A stretch of DNA of 53,930 bases from UBA5232 sp964557565 (GTDB taxonomy: Bacteria > Patescibacteriota > Dojkabacteria > SC72), in contig CAZLAH010000004.1 in NCBI GenBank assembly GCA_964557565.1, positions 1 through 53,930 of the forward strand, read 5' to 3'. Of this stretch, positions 41,378 to 50,721 are shown piece after piece. Each line of letters begins with the position of its first letter. Position 1 is the stretch's first letter. The notes beneath the pieces are model-generated. The model saw only the letters and a program-made list of their open reading frames with translations, searched no databases and was not told the DNA's origin. A program made the translations under genes and the position numbers.

Positions 41378-41409
41378 ATAACTATAGGGTATGGTATACT
41401 ATAGGTTAT
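41378..41409 (-). terminator. hairpin downstream of the 41451-42272 membrane protein gene
   Basis: ATAAC/GTTAT and TATAG/CTATA stems (10 bp with one bulged base) around an 11-nt loop. It is located about 40 nt past the stop of the leftward operon. There is no clear U tract, so it may be a weak terminator or a 3' stabilising hairpin. Confidence 0.4.
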
Positions 41410-41450
41410 TGAGGCCCCTCCCCCTACTCTGTATGAAACACACAACAAAT

Positions 41451-42272
41451 TTAAGAAAAGATATTTATTAACAATGCAGCAATCATGACTACAAAAACTA
41501 CAAATCCAAAAAAATAAGCAACATCTCTTCGGTCTGAAGAAAGCCTCTCCTTGGAAACCACCCCTACTGAAAGATAATATCCAAGAACAGGAACAAGAGA
41601 AACAATCTCATGCATATCACCACTAAGCACAACACCTAGAAAAAGAAATACACAAATTAGAAGAGTCAAGAAAAACTTCCTCCACATCTCCCCCTCCTCT
41701 ATTCCGATATTGAGATAGTGAATATATATGATGATTGAATATATAGCTATAATTAAAGGAAGAAGAAAATACGGTTGGAACCCGGTTGTCAAAATACTAA
41801 ATGTGAAGAAGTACATCATAAACAGAGATATGAGGTAAGAAGAAGTTCTACCTACATGAACAAGAGGAATCTTCTTGAAAAGATCTACATTCAAAACATT
41901 CGCCATCAAAAAAGCAATATAGTTACCAATAAAGACAAGACCCATCAGTGCGAAAAGAATGAAGAACTCATATATACGATTAAACTTCTGGAAAAAGAAT
42001 AGCTCTACAAAAATAGCCTCAGAGAATACAAAGAGTGCAGATTGTAAAATGAATAGTAAAGATCTTTTTTTTATCTGGAAATTAAATGCCCAAAGCAAGC
42101 CAACAAACACAATAGCAAAATATATACCAGCATTTAAATATACTTTCCATAACAACACCTGAGTTTGTGATTGAGAAATCTTATTGACAAATATAACTAA
42201 TGCTATGAATGCAGCTAGCAAAAGTAGTTTAGCTCTTTTTTCTTTGTCTGTATTTGTATCTACACTATTCAT
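41451..42272 (-). CDS. multi-pass membrane protein of unknown function
   Basis: A 273-residue protein with a charged N-terminus and about eight membrane helices spread over its whole length; no catalytic motif recognised. Its start overlaps the ruvB stop by 8 nt, so it is the last gene of the yebC-ruvC-ruvA-ruvB run. It has no evident link to recombination. Confidence 0.75.
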   Translation of the reverse strand: MNSVDTNTDKEKRAKLLLLAAFIALVIFVNKISQSQTQVLLWKVYLNAGIYFAIVFVGLLWAFNFQIKKRSLLFILQSALFVFSEAIFVELFFFQKFNRIYEFFILFALMGLVFIGNYIAFLMANVLNVDLFKKIPLVHVGRTSSYLISLFMMYFFTFSILTTGFQPYFLLPLIIAIYSIIIYIHYLNIGIEEGEMWRKFFLTLLICVFLFLGVVLSGDMHEIVSLVPVLGYYLSVGVVSKERLSSDRRDVAYFFGFVVFVVMIAALLINIFS

Positions 42273-43293
42273 CTAAAGATTCTAAATATTTTAGCCCTTT
42301 CTGCGTTAATACTCTACCCCTTGATGTACGCTTTATGAAGCCACACTTCATTAGATATGGTTCGTGAACATCTGTGACTGTAACCTCGTCTTCAGAAATA
42401 GAAGCGGCTAAAGTAGACAGACCGATTGGACCACCAGAGAAGTTATTTAAAAGAGTTCTTAATATTGTCCTATCTATATCCTCTAATCCTTCAATATCTA
42501 CACCTAACATCTTAATTGTCTTAAGTACTACATCATTATCTATACTCTTTTCATTGTTCTGAGCATAGTCTCTACATCTTCTTAAAAGTCTTAAACTAAT
42601 TCTTGCTGTTCCTCTAGAACATCCAGCAAGTAGTTTCAATGCAGAATCCTCTACTTTTATATCCCAAAGTTTTGAAGCTCTTTTTAAAATCTCGACAATA
42701 TCATCTTCTGAAAAAAAATCCAACCTTTGAATTAATCCAAATCTTTCTCTCATTGGTGAGCTTATCTTACCTATCTGCGTAGTTGCCCCTACTAATGTAA
42801 ATGGTTCTAAACTTAATCGAATAGTTTTTGCGGATGGGCCTTTACCCATGATTATATCTAATACTCTGTCTTCCATTGCTGGGTAAAGAATTTCCTCTAC
42901 TACTTTGGAAAGTCTATGTATTTCATCGATGAAAAGGACATCATTAGCTTTCAAACCTGTTAATATTGCTGCTAAATCTCCCTGTCTTTCAATAGCTGGA
43001 CCTGATGTAATCTTAATTGAAGAACCCATCTCATTTGCTATAGCCATAGCAAATGTCGTCTTACCTAAACCAGGAGGACCATAGAAAAGGATATGATCAA
43101 CAACTTCTTTTCTTCTCCTTGCTGAATCTATCATCATCTTAAGAGTCTGCTTCTCTAAGCTTCTACCTACTATTTCATTCAGCTTACTAGGTCTAATCTT
43201 CTGCTCATACTTAGTACTTTCTTCAGAGGAAGATTCGACAGCTATCTCTTTCGCTTGTTTCTTTTCTTTTTTGTATTTACTAGACTCTATCAT
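42265..43293 (-). CDS. ruvB: Holliday junction branch-migration ATPase RuvB
   Basis: A 342-residue AAA+ hexameric motor. Walker A GPPGLGKTT (about 71-79), Walker B VLFIDEIHRL, sensor-1 LVGATTQIG, arginine-finger region SPMRERFG, and a C-terminal winged helix ending in EPYLMKCGFIKRTSRGRVLT. A Lys/Ser-rich N-terminal extension of about 27 residues precedes the usual start (RPSKLNEIVG). Its ATG overlaps the ruvA TGA stop. Confidence 0.97.
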   Translation of the reverse strand: MIESSKYKKEKKQAKEIAVESSSEESTKYEQKIRPSKLNEIVGRSLEKQTLKMMIDSARRRKEVVDHILFYGPPGLGKTTFAMAIANEMGSSIKITSGPAIERQGDLAAILTGLKANDVLFIDEIHRLSKVVEEILYPAMEDRVLDIIMGKGPSAKTIRLSLEPFTLVGATTQIGKISSPMRERFGLIQRLDFFSEDDIVEILKRASKLWDIKVEDSALKLLAGCSRGTARISLRLLRRCRDYAQNNEKSIDNDVVLKTIKMLGVDIEGLEDIDRTILRTLLNNFSGGPIGLSTLAASISEDEVTVTDVHEPYLMKCGFIKRTSRGRVLTQKGLKYLESLDE

Positions 43294-43871
43294 TTACTTA
43301 ATACTTTCTTAATTAGCTCCTCTATTTCCAATTCTTTGTCCTTCTCTACCATCTTCTGTGCAAGTTCTACTTTTTCTTTTAGAAGATCACCAGAGAAACC
43401 CAAAGATTTTAATGCATCTTTCAAATCCTTAACTATATTATCCTCTTTACTATCTTTGATATTGAAATCTACCTTACCTCTCAATTCAAGAATGATCTTC
43501 TGGGCACCCTTAAGACCTAAACCTGACACCCTACTCAACCCTCTTGCATCTCCCTCATTAATTACAGATTCTAAGTCTGCTTTGGAGAAAGTAGAGAGAA
43601 TAGCTAATGCTATCTTAGGACCTATTCCTGAAACAGTTATTAAAAGTTCGAAGAAATCCCTCTCCTCCTCTTTCTCAAAACCGTATAGAGTATGTGCATC
43701 TTCTCGTACATGGAAATGTGTATACAATGAGTATTTCTCTCCTTTAATTGGACACATGTATGAGCTCGGTATACTAATACGGTATGCAATACCTGATTGA
43801 GTTAAAATATCAACATATGAATCTTTCGCTATGTTTGTTTTCTGAACAGTGCCAGTTATGAATGATATCAT
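43290..43871 (-). CDS. ruvA: Holliday junction DNA-binding subunit RuvA
   Basis: A 193-residue protein. N-terminal OB fold, two helix-hairpin-helix motifs (LLITVSGIGPKIALAIL and VSGLGLKGAQKIILEL) and a C-terminal RuvB-contact domain (about 145-193). Length is normal. Located between ruvC and ruvB in the canonical operon; 4-nt ATGA overlap with ruvB. Confidence 0.96.
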   Translation of the reverse strand: MISFITGTVQKTNIAKDSYVDILTQSGIAYRISIPSSYMCPIKGEKYSLYTHFHVREDAHTLYGFEKEEERDFFELLITVSGIGPKIALAILSTFSKADLESVINEGDARGLSRVSGLGLKGAQKIILELRGKVDFNIKDSKEDNIVKDLKDALKSLGFSGDLLKEKVELAQKMVEKDKELEIEELIKKVLSK

Positions 43872-43890
43872 ACTCCATTATACAGGATAT

Positions 43891-44355
43891 TTAGGAATAT
43901 GCTGCTATTGCTACTGCTATGGCATCTGCAGCATCATCAGGTTTAGGTATTTCCTTGAGATTACATAGTACCTTTACATTCTCCTGCACTTGTTTTTTGT
44001 CTGCTTTTCCATATCCGGTAACAGCACTTTTCACTTGCAATGGAGTAAATTCTTTAATTGGGATATTGTTTTGTTCTAATGCAAGAAGTACAACTCCCCT
44101 TGATTCCCCTACCGCTATAGCTGTTTTAGCATTATTACAAAAGATGAGGGTTTCAACACCAGCTAGTTCTGGTTTATATGTTACTATTAGCTCATGGATA
44201 TCAGAAAATATTTCTTTTAATCTTTGAGATACTGTTAAGCCCTTCTCTGTCGATATTGCTCCATAGTCTAAAGGTGTAGGAGTACCTCTTTGATCAAAGT
44301 CTACAACAGCCCAACCTGTAGTAGCCAATCCTGGATCTATACCTAATATTCTCAT
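43891..44355 (-). CDS. ruvC: Holliday junction resolvase RuvC
   Basis: A 154-residue endonuclease. Acidic catalytic residues in RILGIDPGLATTGW (Asp7), GVETLIF (Glu), and the C-terminal DDAADAIAVAIA (two Asp) are all in place. It cuts four-way junctions delivered by RuvAB. Its start overlaps the yebC TGA stop by 4 nt. Confidence 0.96.
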   Translation of the reverse strand: MRILGIDPGLATTGWAVVDFDQRGTPTPLDYGAISTEKGLTVSQRLKEIFSDIHELIVTYKPELAGVETLIFCNNAKTAIAVGESRGVVLLALEQNNIPIKEFTPLQVKSAVTGYGKADKKQVQENVKVLCNLKEIPKPDDAADAIAVAIAAYS

Positions 44356-45134
44356 ATCTCTATATCACTCCAAACATTTTGTACATCATCATTATCTTCG
44401 ATAATTTCTAAGGCCTCTCGAACCTTCTCCAACTGATCCTGAGAGAGAGGTTTATATATCTTAGGCTCTTTTATCAATTCTGACTCCTTAACTACATATG
44501 CAAATGTAATTAAAGAATCTCTTACACTAGCTAATTTATTGTACTCTGTGTATATCTCCAAAAGTTTCTTACCATCCTCCTCTATTTCCTGTATATCCAA
44601 GATTCCTTCTAATTCCATAATATTGAGAATAACATCATCTATATTCTCTTCAACATACTTATCTTCTTCTCCATACTTCTCAGATTTCTCCATATGTCCA
44701 GGTAAAATAACTATGTATCCCTTTGTTTCAAAGTTCCAAGATACAGAACCAGAATCTCCTAAGTTCCCTCCAATGTCTTCAAATATTTTTCTCAAATCAG
44801 ATACTGTTCTGTTCTTGTTATCTGTTAAAGTATCAACAATTATTTGTATACCAAAGGGACCAAAACCTTCATATGAGATGTCTTCAAATACTACACCATC
44901 ACTCCCCTCCCCCGTACCCTTCTGTATTGCCTTCTCTATCTTGTCTAAAGGAAAACCGACCTCCTTAGCCTTATCTATATACATTCTCAAATTAGGATTC
45001 ATGCTAGGATCTCCCCCACCCTGTCTAGCAGCATGAGTCAGTTGTACTGATACTTTTGAGAATACCTTACCTTTCTTAGCATCATTCAATGCTTTCTTGT
45101 GTTTGATTGTTGACCACTTAGAATGTCCTGACAT
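44352..45134 (-). CDS. yebC: YebC/PmpR-family protein
   Basis: A 260-residue protein starting MSGHSKWSTIKHKKALNDAK, the family hallmark, followed by the acidic-surface second and third domains. YebC-type proteins act in transcription control and, in some bacteria, help ribosomes translate polyproline stretches. Length is slightly above the usual 240-250. The yebC-ruvC-ruvA-ruvB order is conserved in many bacteria. It starts 16 nt after the stop of the large ATPase gene. Confidence 0.95.
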   Translation of the reverse strand: MSGHSKWSTIKHKKALNDAKKGKVFSKVSVQLTHAARQGGGDPSMNPNLRMYIDKAKEVGFPLDKIEKAIQKGTGEGSDGVVFEDISYEGFGPFGIQIIVDTLTDNKNRTVSDLRKIFEDIGGNLGDSGSVSWNFETKGYIVILPGHMEKSEKYGEEDKYVEENIDDVILNIMELEGILDIQEIEEDGKKLLEIYTEYNKLASVRDSLITFAYVVKESELIKEPKIYKPLSQDQLEKVREALEIIEDNDDVQNVWSDIEI

Positions 45135-45150
45135 AGATTTATGTTAAAAA

Positions 45151-47607
45151 TTATTTCTCTTTCACCTCCTCCACCTTCTTTTCTTCATCCTTCTTTAAAT
45201 CTACAGATCTATTCCCCTTCTCACTGTAATTTTGATTACTCCATTTAAGTATCTTCTCTTCTATCTCAGCTTTAGGAGTACCGTATTTCTCTCTAGATCT
45301 TTGAACTATCTCATCTCTCAAACCAAACTTCTCGTACCTTACAGGCAAGGACTTAGCACTAAAGGGTATGGAAGTCATGCCATCAATACACAACTTAATA
45401 TACAAAGAGTACGCATCTAAGGAAACAAGATCATCACTTGTAACTACAGGAGAAAACTCTTTTTCCAAAATACTAGCATCAGATTGACTTACAACAAATG
45501 AACCCAAAGTTCCTACATTACCAAATATCGCCTGCCTTACAGTTAAAGGTAATTGATCAATATACTGGTTTGTCATTGTAAGATTGAGTTTGTACTTTCT
45601 TGCTTCAGAAAGAATCTTTGCAAATGATTCAGTAGCAAAGTTTTGGAACTCATCTACATACAGGAAGAAATCTTGCCTCTCATCTTCCGGTACATCTACT
45701 CTCTCCATTGCTGTTGCTTGCAATCTTGTGATTATCATTCCTCCCAAAAGCGAAGCTGTCTCTTCACCAAGCTTTCCCTGTGCTAGATTGACAAGCAATA
45801 TCTTCCTGTTATCCATTATCTCTCTTAAATCAATTGTAGATTTCACCTGTCCAATGATATTTCTAGTTACTGCAGACGATATGAATCTACCTACTTTGTT
45901 TTGAATTGGAGAAACTGACTCCGAGAGCAACTTGCTATTTTGAGCCATCTGAGCAAACTCTTCTGTCCAAAATTTATACAAGATGGGATCGTCTACCTGC
46001 TTAAGTATGAATTTTCTAAAGTTGTTGTCCATTAGCAAACGTATTACTGCAAGCAAGGTAGTCCCTTGAGCCTCAAGAGCTGTCGCAATTGTATTTGTAA
46101 GAATATATTGAAGTCTTGGTCCCCAAGAATCTCCAAACTGCTTCTTAAAAACCTCTACTACACCATCAGCAATTAAATCCCTCTGAGATTTGTCTTTTAA
46201 CTCCAAAAGGTTAAACCCTATTGGATGTTGAACATCTGTAGGGTTGAAATATACTACATCTTCTACCCTGTTTGGTGGTATGTATTCTAGAAGCTGCTCT
46301 ACTGTGTCACCATGTGGATCTACGAAACATGCGCCATCCCCTGCTAGAACATCTGATATGAACATATTTTTGAAAAGTGTCGATTTACCGGTACCTGTTT
46401 TACCTAAAAGGTAGAAGTGTCTTACTCTATCCTTTCTCTTTAGGCCAAACTCTACTCTTGTATCTCTGTAATCAGTTTCTCCAAAAAGTGTAACATCACC
46501 CTCAGTTGCTCTTGGAAGATTCATAGGGGGTTCTAATTTTCTAGATCTACTCCATGCTATGTTGGGAGTTTCAACAGAGATATTTGGTAAATGATACAAG
46601 GATGCCAACTCTTCAATATTGATGATATCTGGTTCATCACGATGCATAACCCTATTTACATAATCATCATAAAGCTCCTTGCCACCTTTTTCTGGAGTCG
46701 CATGTATGAAATTATTTAAATGTGCAGTAGTAAATTGTTTAAAACTTGCTACCACATCCCTCAACATCTGCTCAGACCTTAACTGTGTCTCAGCTTTTGC
46801 GACAACACGAATCTTAAACTCAAAACCCAACTTCAGCATTTTTGTTTCTATTTCACTTAACTCTTCTTCTTGCCCTGGTTCAAGCTTTACTACCTCTTTC
46901 TGAGGTTTAGTATCAGGAGATTCTGTAAGAGCTTTCCCCATACCCGAAAGTAGTTTTGTAATAGCGGCTAGGAAGCTACCTCCATTGGGATCTTTACCTT
47001 CCCTTATGGCTGATATATATTTCTTCGATTTAATTTGCCAATAATTGGATACAGGTCTAATCAATATTTGTAACCAAACTTTCTCGCCTTTGTTCAATTC
47101 AGACATAGCCCCAGTAATTGCAGCAAGAGGATCTACTTCAAAATTCCTAAAAGTCTTAATTGGAAAAACAGAATCCTTCTCCATTTCGACTTCACCCATG
47201 GTCACAAAATTCTCAGAATTAACAGAATCATTTCTAGCATAGTCCTGTACATATCTAATATCTGCATTTGGATATTGAGCATATATCTGCCCCTCAATGA
47301 ATTTTGCTAATTCCCTTGGAGATACAACATAGAAACGAATTCCCTCTTCATCAGAAGAAAGTATTTCCAGACTAATAATATCAGGACATTTTTTGTAATC
47401 ATCTAAGATACCATGTATAGAAGCAAACATCTGTTCTGCTGCCAATGCTGATTTGTCATTCTCTCTAGGCACCAGTATCTGCATTACAAAAGGATTCCTG
47501 ATATCTTCATACACCTCATCTTCCACTTTGTTCTTTCCAGACCACCAAAACAGCACCAAAACAAAGAGTAAAGAGAGTGCTATTAATATCAATAATGCTA
47601 TTTCCAT
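45151..47607 (-). CDS. HerA/VirD4-like membrane-anchored ATPase (type IV secretion-type)
   Basis: An 818-residue protein with an N-terminal membrane helix (about 3-23), an uncharacterised 360-residue region, then a DUF87/TraD-like motor: Walker A LLGKTGTGKSTL near 400, FVDPHGD, Walker B FFLYVDEFQNF near 655, and the sensor-like TMTNQYIDQLP. Proteins of this layout are frequent in CPR genomes and annotated as type IV secretory DNA-transfer ATPases. The substrate (DNA or protein) is unknown; no other conjugation gene lies nearby. A Lys/Glu-rich tail ends the protein. First gene of a run with yebC and ruvCAB. Confidence 0.85.
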   Translation of the reverse strand: MEIALLILIALSLLFVLVLFWWSGKNKVEDEVYEDIRNPFVMQILVPRENDKSALAAEQMFASIHGILDDYKKCPDIISLEILSSDEEGIRFYVVSPRELAKFIEGQIYAQYPNADIRYVQDYARNDSVNSENFVTMGEVEMEKDSVFPIKTFRNFEVDPLAAITGAMSELNKGEKVWLQILIRPVSNYWQIKSKKYISAIREGKDPNGGSFLAAITKLLSGMGKALTESPDTKPQKEVVKLEPGQEEELSEIETKMLKLGFEFKIRVVAKAETQLRSEQMLRDVVASFKQFTTAHLNNFIHATPEKGGKELYDDYVNRVMHRDEPDIINIEELASLYHLPNISVETPNIAWSRSRKLEPPMNLPRATEGDVTLFGETDYRDTRVEFGLKRKDRVRHFYLLGKTGTGKSTLFKNMFISDVLAGDGACFVDPHGDTVEQLLEYIPPNRVEDVVYFNPTDVQHPIGFNLLELKDKSQRDLIADGVVEVFKKQFGDSWGPRLQYILTNTIATALEAQGTTLLAVIRLLMDNNFRKFILKQVDDPILYKFWTEEFAQMAQNSKLLSESVSPIQNKVGRFISSAVTRNIIGQVKSTIDLREIMDNRKILLVNLAQGKLGEETASLLGGMIITRLQATAMERVDVPEDERQDFFLYVDEFQNFATESFAKILSEARKYKLNLTMTNQYIDQLPLTVRQAIFGNVGTLGSFVVSQSDASILEKEFSPVVTSDDLVSLDAYSLYIKLCIDGMTSIPFSAKSLPVRYEKFGLRDEIVQRSREKYGTPKAEIEEKILKWSNQNYSEKGNRSVDLKKDEEKKVEEVKEK

Positions 47608-47614
47608 AGGAAGA

Positions 47615-47643
47615 ATTTTAGATTAAAAAAGATTTTTAAGCAA
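47615..47643 (-). promoter_or_regulatory. promoter of the HerA/VirD4-like ATPase gene, leaderless
   Basis: On the minus strand -35 TTGCTT (47643-47638), 17-nt spacer, -10 TAAAAT (47620-47615), then only 7 nt to the ATG at 47607. Transcription would start at the start codon. Confidence 0.6.
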
Positions 47644-47649
47644 ATATTA

Positions 47650-48855
47650 TTAGAATCTATACATTAATTTAATATCCTCACCCAATATGATTACGATATC
47701 TCCTGTTGTCATAAATTCAGGTCTACCTTCTACAAACTCAAACATACCAGAAAGGATTTCCTCTATTACAGTATATGACTCTTGGAAAGATTCCTTCTTA
47801 GGTACATATACGAGTGTTTTTTCAATATTCTTTGGGGAATTTCCATACCTGACAACATCACAACCGGAATTCTCTATTTTTCTACCCAGTTGGAATGCTG
47901 AACCCGCAATACCACTCCCATTGTATACTTCAACCCTTACTCTCTCCTCCTCTAAGCTTCTATCTACAACTTTGGAGTAGAATTTTCTAAATGCAGAATC
48001 AAAAGAAGTTGTGTTAAGGCTAGTTATTTGCCCCCCCTGTTCAGACATACTTTCTTCAAGATATTTATAATGAGAAACATCAATGGCGTATGTTTCCATC
48101 CCTTTTACATTTCGATCAAAGGTCCCTATCTTCCAAAAGACATCAGCTGATGAAAGATTGGAATAAATTTTATTATCCAAACCCTCTAGAAGCTGAGCTT
48201 TGAGGAACATCTTCAAATATGATTGAGAGAAAGAGACAGTATGCAACTTCAAGAAGTTATCTCCTACCTGAGTACCATCCTCTACTTTGTAATACTCCTT
48301 CAGACTCTGTTTAACATGGCTTAAATCCCCAAATATCTTTTCAAATGTATCAAGAGCTTCAGAAGAGAACCAAATATAGTCGTTTACTTTAACACCAAGC
48401 ATCTGAGTTAACTGCCAAACTGCATATTCAACACCTCTACCTTCTTGTAAGAAATCTCCTGCAAATCTTAAAGAGGATACTGGTATCGATGAACCAAAAT
48501 CTTCTTTTAATGCCTCGAAGTATATATCCCCAGGGATATATATAACCATAGAGAGATCTTTTTCTCTATTTGAAAGTACAAGATATACATGAGATATCCT
48601 CCTTTGCTCATCTACTCCTTCCTCAAGAACTATTAATGTTTTTTCCAAATCATCTGTATTTTTAGAGAGTAAATAATTTTCTACCGAGCCAGTAAGTATG
48701 AGATTTTCAGTCTTAATTGAGAAAAAAACAAAGAGAAAATATCCAAAATATGTTAGAAAAACAGTCAAAGAAAATAATATCAATATCTTTCTCCAAGGAA
48801 TACTAAACTTGTTCCTCTTTTTAGCATTGTTTTGAGATATCCTTCTTCCTCTCAT
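47650..48855 (-). CDS. LCP (LytR-CpsA-Psr)-like protein with LytR C-terminal domain
   Basis: A 401-residue membrane-anchored protein: basic cytosolic tail, one helix (about 25-47), an LCP-like domain (about 70-270; segments MVIYIPGDIYFEAL and YAVWQLTQMLGVKVNDYIWF resemble the LCP core), and a LytR_C domain (about 300-395, RVEVYNGSGIAGSA). LCP proteins transfer lipid-linked glycans to the cell wall. The typical Arg-rich catalytic motif is not obvious, so activity is uncertain. Its start overlaps the pseudouridine synthase stop by 4 nt. Confidence 0.8.
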   Translation of the reverse strand: MRGRRISQNNAKKRNKFSIPWRKILILFSLTVFLTYFGYFLFVFFSIKTENLILTGSVENYLLSKNTDDLEKTLIVLEEGVDEQRRISHVYLVLSNREKDLSMVIYIPGDIYFEALKEDFGSSIPVSSLRFAGDFLQEGRGVEYAVWQLTQMLGVKVNDYIWFSSEALDTFEKIFGDLSHVKQSLKEYYKVEDGTQVGDNFLKLHTVSFSQSYLKMFLKAQLLEGLDNKIYSNLSSADVFWKIGTFDRNVKGMETYAIDVSHYKYLEESMSEQGGQITSLNTTSFDSAFRKFYSKVVDRSLEEERVRVEVYNGSGIAGSAFQLGRKIENSGCDVVRYGNSPKNIEKTLVYVPKKESFQESYTVIEEILSGMFEFVEGRPEFMTTGDIVIILGEDIKLMYRF

Positions 48856-49820
48856 CTATCTAACTTAAAAACTAATCTTGTATTATCAATATTTGAGAAG
48901 CTTAAAAGAATTGAAGTTAGTTGTATTTTCTCAGGAATAGATCCTCCAGACAAGGAGGAATAGAGGGTATCACCATCTATGTAAGTTTCCAGATATTCAA
49001 GTGTTGCTCGAATCTGATGCATCCTTCCTGTCTCGATTTTTATCAACAACTCATTTTCACTAACTGGCTTTATATATGACACCGCTTTTTTACCTTTACT
49101 ATCTAAGAATGGTGAGAATTTCATCTTCAATCTATTACTTTTACTCCTAGAAATATACCCTATACACTCATACCAAGTATCATCACATTTAAAATCGTTT
49201 TTCTCTAAGATATTGAGTTCTGTTTGCACATTAGTATTTTTCAAATATGCTTTCAAAACTTCAGGAAGATTCTCTTTTCCTAGCTTAGCAAAGTAGACTT
49301 TGTTAACATTTCTGTTTTGAAACTGTTCTTGAAGAAAAAGTTGCGTCTCTTTGTTTTTTGCAAATACAACCAAACCGGAAACTCCTTTATCCAATCTGTG
49401 TACCACTCCAGCCCTACTGACCTTGTTGTCATATTGTCCCTTACTTTCTAAGTATCCTCTTACAAAATTTGCTAAAGTGTTCTCACTGTTTGAGATACCA
49501 GGATGTATGGACATATTTTTTTCCTTCTCCAAAACCAAGATATTACTATCTTCAAAAACAATTTTTAAAGTACCATCCTGTGACTTAATATTGTCAAAAT
49601 CTACATCGTTGTATCCATTTAGAACATTTTCTTCCAAGACTAAAAGCTCATCTCCTCCCCTAATCTTGTATGACGGTTTTACACTTTTCCCATTTACTAA
49701 TATGAAATTCTTCTCCCAGTTATTTTTAAGAAAAGATCTAGATACATACGTAAGACCTTTTTTTGTTAAATATTTCAAAAGGTATACATCTACTCTTTGC
49801 CCTATTTCCTCATTACTCAT
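48852..49820 (-). CDS. RluD-family 23S rRNA/tRNA pseudouridine synthase
   Basis: A 322-residue enzyme with an N-terminal S4 RNA-binding domain (about 5-65) and a catalytic domain with HRLDKGVSGL (catalytic Asp144) and the RMHQIRATL motif. It matches the RluA/RluD group that isomerises uridines in large-subunit rRNA; the precise target is not assignable. ATGA-type overlap with the LCP-like gene downstream. Confidence 0.9.
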   Translation of the reverse strand: MSNEEIGQRVDVYLLKYLTKKGLTYVSRSFLKNNWEKNFILVNGKSVKPSYKIRGGDELLVLEENVLNGYNDVDFDNIKSQDGTLKIVFEDSNILVLEKEKNMSIHPGISNSENTLANFVRGYLESKGQYDNKVSRAGVVHRLDKGVSGLVVFAKNKETQLFLQEQFQNRNVNKVYFAKLGKENLPEVLKAYLKNTNVQTELNILEKNDFKCDDTWYECIGYISRSKSNRLKMKFSPFLDSKGKKAVSYIKPVSENELLIKIETGRMHQIRATLEYLETYIDGDTLYSSLSGGSIPEKIQLTSILLSFSNIDNTRLVFKLDR

Positions 49821-49825
49821 ATGGA

Positions 49826-50662
49826 TTATTTGGATAATCTAATAGTACTTTTAATATCAGAATCCGATATTACACCCAAAGAAGAGACTTTCTCAATAGT
49901 GACATTCGCCTTATTTATTTCCAATATATATACCAAGGATCCACAAACAAACCACACGAACAAAAGAATAACAGCCCCCAACTCAAATCCTGTGCTCTCA
50001 ACTGTTTTATATGTATATACAAGATATCCCGTAGTTATAGAAAGAAAGAAAATCTCTACTATTGCAAGGAATCTCATTTCTCTTTTCCCTATTATTCTAT
50101 CCCTAATTATTTTTTGAGAAATTAAAAGGAGTACAATCGGAACAAGTAAAAAAAGTCCCTGATTGACCCAACCTACTTGGTTAACAAAAAGACCTATCAA
50201 TAAAAATGAAAGAGCTATCATACTGGTCGCAGATGAGAATATTGGAGTATACAGATGGCTCCATTTCCATTTTTTTACAAATACCGTCCAGATAGTCGCA
50301 GAAAGCACAAAGCCTACAAACATAACAATTATTTGTATCTCCCAATCCCATACTCGAAGAAATCTCCATGGTAATAGCCTAAAGAGAAATATTTGATCCC
50401 CATATTTCTCATATGGTAACCAATACCAAATATATTTACCAAATTCTTCCCAATTAGAAATTATGTATGATGCTCTGCCCAAAATTAGACCTAATATCGA
50501 AGAGAAGAAAAACATATCAAAGATTGAGTTGTTCTCCTTCCTTGTTATATTGCACTCTTTCCAAAATTTATACATTCCTAAAACAATTACAAGAAGGAAA
50601 AGAAATACTGGAGGTATTTGAGATACAAAGGATCCTGTTTTTTCAAGAATTTGGTTGTACAC
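49826..50662 (-). CDS. multi-pass membrane protein, distantly Lgt-like
   Basis: A 278-residue protein with about seven membrane helices and a short cytosolic tail. FDMFFFSSILGLILGRASYII resembles the start of prolipoprotein diacylglyceryl transferase (Lgt), and LPWRFLRVWDWEIQI lies where Lgt has its conserved Gly-rich loop, but the catalytic His/Arg signature is not apparent. It may be a degenerate relative or another enzyme. It ends 5 nt before the pseudouridine synthase gene. Confidence 0.55.
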   Translation of the reverse strand: MYNQILEKTGSFVSQIPPVFLFLLVIVLGMYKFWKECNITRKENNSIFDMFFFSSILGLILGRASYIISNWEEFGKYIWYWLPYEKYGDQIFLFRLLPWRFLRVWDWEIQIIVMFVGFVLSATIWTVFVKKWKWSHLYTPIFSSATSMIALSFLLIGLFVNQVGWVNQGLFLLVPIVLLLISQKIIRDRIIGKREMRFLAIVEIFFLSITTGYLVYTYKTVESTGFELGAVILLFVWFVCGSLVYILEINKANVTIEKVSSLGVISDSDIKSTIRLSK

Positions 50663-50721
50663 AGTAGTAAATCAAATCTTATGTTAAGAAATAATAGCAT
50701 AAAAAGGGACATTGTAGATAA

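Larger units (their letters stand above)
40988..41450. other. 463-bp AT-rich non-coding region
   Basis: No credible gene on either strand. It contains the candidate dif site (41189-41216), a single near-match to a DnaA box (TTGTCCACA, 41366-41374), a 10-bp hairpin (41378-41409) and the short GC-rich stretch GGCCCCTCCCCCTA near 41412-41426. The upstream control region of the recombinase should be here too. Confidence 0.7.
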
